Of a DNA stretch of 64,000 nucleotides, positions 58,680-64,000 are shown piece by piece. Source of the DNA: Pelodera strongyloides. Lineage: Eukaryota; Nematoda; Chromadorea; Rhabditida; Rhabditidae. The stretch spans positions 1 through 64,000 of the forward strand of contig JAANDG010000707.1 in the NCBI GenBank assembly GCA_036852015.1. Reading direction: 5' to 3'. Positions within the stretch are counted from its first letter, which is position 1. The number at the start of each line of letters is the position of its first letter. The notes beneath the pieces are model-generated. The model ran no database searches, had not been told where the DNA came from, and was given only the letters and a program-made list of their open reading frames with translations. Made by a program: the position numbers and the translations under genes.

Positions 58680-61226
58680 TTACTAATACCCAGGTGCATG
58701 GTGCTTAGCTTAGATTTCCGGTGCAGAAATAATAATAAATTGTCCAGAATAAGAATTATTGAAGACGAATTAAAGATTGCGATGGTGCGATTCTGCGCTG
58801 AATCAGCAGCAGTTTCGGTTTTTTTTTGTCGTATGAAATTGTGTAATTGGAACGCTTTCCCCATTTGTTCAAATGAACCGCGAGGAATTTCCGGTCCGCC
58901 ATTAGTTGGTGACATTTGTTTGCGACACTGTTTCTAAATTTCTAATTTATTACGGATTACGGAACTGCACCATTCTATCACTAATGCAACTCAGTTAGTG
59001 GTAGTGGTCGTACTTTTTTGTGTGTCGTATTCGGCTCTATACATCCGATGTGGTAATGTGATCCCTTTTCAGCTCTGACTGAGCTCCACGACTATGACGT
59101 TATCCCCGACCCTAAGGTTGTCGAAGCTGGCCTTCGCGCATGCAGACGTGTCAACGATTTCTCACTCTGCGTTCGGTTAGTAATTTTCGTTATTAATAGT
59201 TCTGGGCTCGGCACGTTTTTTTATTTATTTATTCATTTTTTATTTTGGAACTGTGTGGTTGTCGCTATTTATTTCAATTTACAGAATGTAAGTCGTTTTA
59301 CAGTATTTGTGTATATTTTACGAGTTTCTTCTCATTTAGTAAATCATGCCTAAGTTAGGTCGCATTTCCCGTGAAATTTTTTGATAACAGTGCATGAGAA
59401 AATTAACAAAAATTCCCTTTCTAAATGTGCCCTTGCACAATTTTCATTTTCTCAAAATTTTCTCATTAGTTCCTTTTGCGAAAAATAACTCCACGACTTT
59501 CTACGGTCCTAGTCCTAGTTCCTACATGGGAAACTAAAAACCCCGATTTCGCCCCGATCAAGTCCCTCAAAAAATCGGGCCGTGATCGGGGCGAAATCGG
59601 GGTTTTTCGACAAATGATCGGGGCGAAATCGGGGTTTTCGGAAATAATCGGGGCGAAATCGGGGTTTTTTGGCAAATGATCGGAGCGAAATCGGGGTTTG
59701 ATCGGAGCGAAATCCTTGTTCCCAATTATGCCCCGATTATTTGTGATCGGGGCGAAATCGGGACGTGATCGGGCTTTTTGTGGGTTTTTTTTGAAAGAAT
59801 CGGGGCGAAATCGGGTTTTTTTGGCAAATGATCGGGGCGAAATCGGGGTTTTCACTTTCCTGTGTAAGAGTACGTTTCCTACCCCGTAGCGATTGCTTTT
59901 TTCGCCCACATACAGATCATTATTAATGATTGACGGTGTGACTTTATTGCTTTTCTGTGTTTTGTAGTTTCCCACCACCACCACACAAATTCAATTCGTA
60001 GAAAATACTTTTTTAACACCCAACCAAGAAGCTCCACAAACATATAGTCCAGCTAAAATAGAATTATGGAACAATAACATAGCCTGTACTACTGTCATAT
60101 TACTATCAGGAAGTTAGGCTGTAATGGGCTGAAAATCCTTGTGATGTGTGGGGCGCAATAGATAATCATTGGTAATTTTAGTTATTAGCAAATATTCCAT
60201 GTATGTTTTTTTGCGTTTTTATGTAACCTGAACCTGAAAATCACTTGGTTTATTTTCCGGAGGTAGTACTTTGTTCCCATTGCATTATGGACTTCCCGAT
60301 TGTTGCTTCAACTAATATTCGATTCGTTTAGATTCCTCGAGGCCCTCAAGATCAAGTGCGCAACCAAGAAGAACAGAGAGGTCGTATACGGATACATTAT
60401 TAATGAGGTTGGTACTCTTTTTTTTCTATTGGAAACTGTTCTCATATATATTGAGGTTCTTGAACTTCCTCCTCGTAAACAGTTAATAAGGATTTTTTTA
60501 TGTATTGTTGGCCAGTTAAGAAAGAAGTAAGCACAATTTTTGAGTTTATTTATTTATTGGCATGGAGTGAGGTAGGATATTAAAGATATGATATATAGTG
60601 TAAAGCTTTCCTTAACAGTGTACTGTACTTTCTCTATCTGAATTCAACAACTAACTGTTGTAGTCTGCTGATACTTAGTTTTTCTAGTTCCCTTCAGGGT
60701 CGAAACGTAAAATATCAGTCCTATTCCTCAAAGTACAGACTAAAAATGTGGACCTCCTTTCATTTTCTATATGTACTCATTTTATTGTGTTTCAATTCAG
60801 ATTAAGCCTGTTCTCGAGGAGCTGGGTATCTCCACCCCCGAGGATTTGGGATACGATAAGCCAGAGTTGTTCATTCCCCAGCCCGAATACTGGTGGGAGA
60901 AGAAGTGGTCAGTTTTTTTTCCCGGTGTATTATTTCCGTGTGTTCGAAATTTGGAAATGGCTTCCTAGTTCAGTTCAGGCACGAAACGTAAAATATCATA
61001 TACAGTTTCAGTAGCCTATGCAGATAGTCGGTGCTTAATTTTACGGGATGATTTAATGCCAGCGTTTTGCTATCCGACGAAATATTTTTAATAAGTGGTG
61101 ATCTCGTATTACTGTAACTCGTCCGCTGATACCTGCCTGTAAGATTATCCGTTTCGTGTAGTACTAGTTCGGTTGTTTAGGTATACCGAATATGGATTCG
61201 ACAAGAAACCAGGATTCCAATTCTAA
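58227..61226 (+). CDS. cox-5A: Cytochrome c oxidase subunit 5A, mitochondrial
   Basis: Nuclear-encoded subunit of respiratory complex IV on the matrix side of the inner membrane. Exons 58227-58347, 58551-58616, 59073-59175, 60332-60407, 60801-60907, 61181-61226; in phase, 172 residues. The N-terminus (MALPVVFRSVARAASRGVRQ) is Arg-rich and lacks acids, as a mitochondrial import signal should. The mature part reads FDKHFIDYLSRPEIDGWEVR, DYDVIPDPKVVEAGLRACRR, then LEELGISTPEDLGYDKPELF and a C-terminal extension QPEYWWEKKWYTEYGFDKKP typical of nematode COX5A. The ATG is two bases after a TTTTCCAG acceptor (58225). AATAAA is at 61266-61271. Intron 2 has a (TA)n run and intron 3 a cluster of GGGGCGAAATCGGGG repeats. 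Confidence 0.96.
58627..58671. repeat. (TA)n microsatellite in cox-5A intron 2
   Basis: About 45 bp of alternating TA followed by a T run, starting a few bases after the splice donor at 58617. Confidence 0.9.
59525..59860. repeat. Cluster of GATCGGGGCGAAATCGGGG repeats
   Basis: About ten copies of a roughly 20-40 bp unit around ATCGGGGCGAAATCGGGGTT, plus one inverted copy (CCCGATTTCGCCCCGATC at about 59542). Frames open on both strands are repeat by-products. Related fragment at 1320-1435. Intron 3 of cox-5A. Confidence 0.85.
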
Positions 61227-61788
61227 GTGAATGGGTTGTACTATGACTATTAGTGTTTTCAAAAGAATAAATAATTTCGTTGGTTGTAGGTTTGCTAAAT
61301 TTATTGTTTAACTGTTCTCTTGAAAACCATAATTATAAGAAGGCGTAACAAAATTCAAGTTTTTGTGTTGATAATGATGCTAGTTTCGTAGAAAAGTAGC
61401 TAATAAATCTTTTGGATTTATACTCTCTCACGGAATTAATGTTGCAATGCACGCATAAGAAACAAGTAGGCAACTTTATTTTATTCACAACCTGTTGATA
61501 TTTTAGTGAGATCTGCTACAGATAAACCGGTAGTTTAGTTAAAGTGAGCAAATGGTAGTTGTGCCGTGACCCCAGGGTAATACAATTTATGAAATGATTA
61601 TTAAAGCTTACGACAAATAACCCTAGCATGTGAGGTAATAAATACAGTGAAAAAAATATACACAAGTAAAAAGTTAATCATCAAAATACACAGAAGGGTA
61701 AAAAGTGCAAATTCAAATGTAAAAAAGTGCACGACAGGATTCGATAAAAGCGATTAGTACGATGTTTTTATGGCAGCGCACACACTTG
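61227..61788. other. Gap between convergent cox-5A and PARP genes
   Basis: 3' flanks of both genes. AATAAA for cox-5A is at 61266. On the minus strand two overlapping AATAAA signals for the PARP gene lie at 61475-61485. No further gene seen. Confidence 0.7.
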
Positions 61789-63779
61789 CTAGTCGGTCAG
61801 GAAAGTAACCTGTACCATGTAGCGTAGGCGGACCTGAAAGTTGTTTGTGTACTTACAATGTACATATTGCCAGACAGTTTACAAATTTTACAGTAAGGCC
61901 GAGTGGTTTTCATTTCTAATTTGTGTTCCGTACCTGTTTCTCATTGTAGACGACATATTCGTTGTAAAGAAGGGAACAGTCATCTCTGTCAGAAGCTTTG
62001 ACTGGCTTTCCAATTGGGACGAGAGCATCACCGAGACTGAATGGATGATACATTATAGTAAGTCAGAAGTACATACACACTTGCAAATGGAAACATCCAC
62101 AGGACGTATTTGTAAACAGCTCTCAAACTCTCAACTACACGAAAAATGGGACGGGATAATGAATAAGTTGTGAATAATAATGAATACTCAACGACTTACT
62201 CCTTCCGGTGTGTCTTCGCGTCTGGCACCCATTTGCCTAGTCCGAAAGTAGAGTGATTGTCCTTGGGCAGTTTGTCTGCTTTATAATCGGCTTCCTTCAG
62301 TTCTCTACACTTACCCAAAGCGACCTAGATGAACGGTATCATAATTGTATAGGAACAAAACTCATTTGTCAACATAAAGAAAGTTTCGTATGTCGGCCGG
62401 AAGGCCCTGCTGGACTACGGAAGGCAAACCTCAGCAAGCAGTAAGAATCCCTGTTCCTTGTGTTTTGGAAAGCAATAATTTCCGGATTTGGATGACATAT
62501 CGGCAAAGTAGACTCCCTTGCCGAACATATAACCTGAACAGTATGTCTTTAGAGTTCGTTCATTTCAAGGAAGATCCAAAACCAGATCAGGAAAGAGGAA
62601 ACTGAAGCAAAGTGTTGACAGTTCACTTCACCCGCTTTCCTAGTTCTAGCTCTAAGTAATAATCAGCCAAACTACCTGTCAACGGCGCCTCAGGAGGTGC
62701 AATCTTCAGTCCGTGCGACATAATTCCACACATATTGGTAAGACGTGAACCGTGCCAAAGCAACATTCTGAAAAACAAATGTGATAATAGAGGATAGAGT
62801 CATACACAAAAGGCATTATCACACACGAATGCATACTTATTTCCAATCTCGGTCGTGAAACGCTCAGATTCGCCAGCTTTGCACACGGAGAAGATCTGTT
62901 CGAGCTAAAAGAAAGAAATGATCATTATATGAAACCCTCTTGAGCCAAGAAAAACAGTAGCCTTGTTGTGGGTGCAATCAATAGATTATATTCAAAGAAA
63001 GAAAAGCATAGAAATAGTTCACCTTCATTTCATACATATGTGACGAGGCATGATTCGTCTTCAAGTACGAGCTGACCATCTAAATAACACGTATTAAGTC
63101 ATTCAAAAAATAATATCAGCATGGGCATGATGTAGCAAAAGGTATAAAATAACGCAAAACTATACTCCACTTAGCCAGTCGCGTAATACGCATATTTCAA
63201 ATAAACAAAGAAATATAAACCTCATAATCGGGAGCCTTCTTGTCGACTGGTTGTACAATACAGTGCAATGTTTCATACATACGGTCGATTGGGTGGATCT
63301 TTTTGTCACAAAATTCCTAGAAATAAAGAATAGTATATAAGAGATACTGCAATGTATAATACCGTACTTAAAATCAATCACTAAATTTAATACATATATT
63401 GTTTGATTATTCACTTGATGAATGCCTTCATCGATCGTTTTCACGGCAATTTGCACTTCTTGGAGAGCGTTGAGCAGTGCGGTTTTCTGTTTCATTTCGT
63501 CTTTATTGTCAATCACTGGAGGCACACGGAATCTGAAGAAAAGGCAATTCAAGTAACAGTTATAAACATAACCAAGCGTCTAGGACTTCTAGGTCTGGGC
63601 ATTAGCAACAATCGCCTATTATATGGTACTGCAGTGCAAACCGTGCAACTGGGAATCAAACATGACCCATGGAGATAATTGGGATGTTGGAGTCGCACCA
63701 AATATTAAACATACCCGAAAGTGTGCGGAATATTTGAGAAGAAATCGTTGCTCGCCTGTATCAATTCACTACGGCTCGG
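61789..63779 (-). CDS. Poly(ADP-ribose) polymerase, catalytic part (runs off window)
   Basis: Transfers ADP-ribose from NAD+ to proteins, mainly in DNA-damage response in the nucleus. Exons seen (minus, 5' to 3'): 63779-63715, 63532-63415, 63316-63221, 63079-63023, 62904-62837, 62767-62676, 62533-62430, 62324-62200, 62036-61934, 61833-61789; in phase, 290 residues to the stop. Regulatory helical part: [18 protein letters not shown] and [16 protein letters not shown]. Catalytic H-Y-E triad: His in KMLLWHGSR, Tyr in [20 protein letters not shown], Glu in [12 protein letters not shown]. The sequence between them ([15 protein letters not shown]) fits PARP1-type enzymes, and the Glu predicts true polymerase activity. 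It ends [14 protein letters not shown]. The 5' part, including any zinc fingers or WGR domain, is beyond position 64000, so PARP1 and PARP2/3 types cannot be separated. Confidence 0.93.
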
Positions 63780-64000
63780 CTGCAAACGAATGCAGTAAGT
63801 AAACGGGGAATCATATATTAACTTCTGCGAAACGGGACCCTGCTGCATTAAGTCTATGTGTGATAATTGGATGCCTGAGTAAAGTGGTAATCATAAAACT
63901 GCGCAAAATGCATATTTAGGAAAAAAAAATGATTTACAGTACCCGTAAGTGATTTGATAAAGCAGAAGAAGTTCAAAACCAAACCTTTGGTTGAGACAAA
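63780..64000 (-). other. Further PARP upstream sequence, exon limits unclear
   Basis: On the minus strand the frame stays open upstream of the acceptor at 63780 (through QKLIYDSPFTYC), so that exon may be longer than drawn. I did not find a safe next exon before the window ends. Confidence 0.35.

Noticed and set aside
59466..59984. 172-codon minus-strand frame with Asp-Phe-Ala-Pro-Ile repeats
   Set aside because: Translation of the GGGGCGAAATCGGGG repeat cluster in a cox-5A intron.

Overview
This is a window of intron-rich animal nuclear DNA, most likely from a free-living nematode (rhabditid or diplogastrid type; species not determined). The reasons are: many short coding exons (about 50-200 nt) ending at uniform TTTCAG/TTTTAG acceptors; start codons that mostly lie 0 to about 60 nt downstream of such an acceptor, as expected where mRNAs are spliced-leader trans-spliced; and nematode-like proteins. 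I rebuilt nine gene models by eye from splice sites, reading phase and family motifs. Exon joints agree in phase except where stated.

Layout. 1-11.4 kb has no intact gene. It holds duplicated segments with a 16-bp GTAC-centred minisatellite, a run of decayed exon-like units, and a 3.7-kb satellite with a 50-52 bp unit. 11.9-16.5 kb: UDP-glucuronosyltransferase (minus). 16.9 kb: an orphan terminal-exon candidate (minus). 19.0-21.3 kb: Rab35-type GTPase (minus), head-to-head with a small CDCA3/Tome-1-like gene (plus, 22.0-22.3 kb, 3' end unresolved). 24.7-28.0 kb: dual-specificity phosphatase (minus), whose 2-kb second intron contains a complete barrier-to-autointegration factor gene on the opposite strand. 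28.7-37.6 kb: PPM1D/Wip1-type PP2C phosphatase (plus), divergent from the DUSP. 39.1-43.4 kb: SPOP/MEL-26-like MATH-BTB protein (plus). 45.2-53.4 kb: mitochondrial-type Na+/Ca2+ exchanger (NCLX/SLC8B family, minus). 58.2-61.2 kb: cytochrome c oxidase subunit 5A (plus). 61.8-63.8 kb: catalytic end of a poly(ADP-ribose) polymerase (minus), which runs off the right edge.

Introns and intergenic DNA are full of short non-autonomous inverted-repeat elements. The largest group is flanked by TTAA (piggyBac-like target choice) and has two terminus types, AGGG... and AGCG.... Three further families have the termini GGCCATATTCACCAC, GGGGTTTCCAAG and GGGCGCGTTCGGG. No transposase gene is visible. A tRNA-like sequence lies at 30.65 kb.

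Functionally the genes are mostly unrelated housekeeping and signalling loci. Two points stand out: the divergent pair of DUSP and PPM1D-type phosphatases, both from families linked to stress-MAPK control, and BAF nested inside the DUSP intron.
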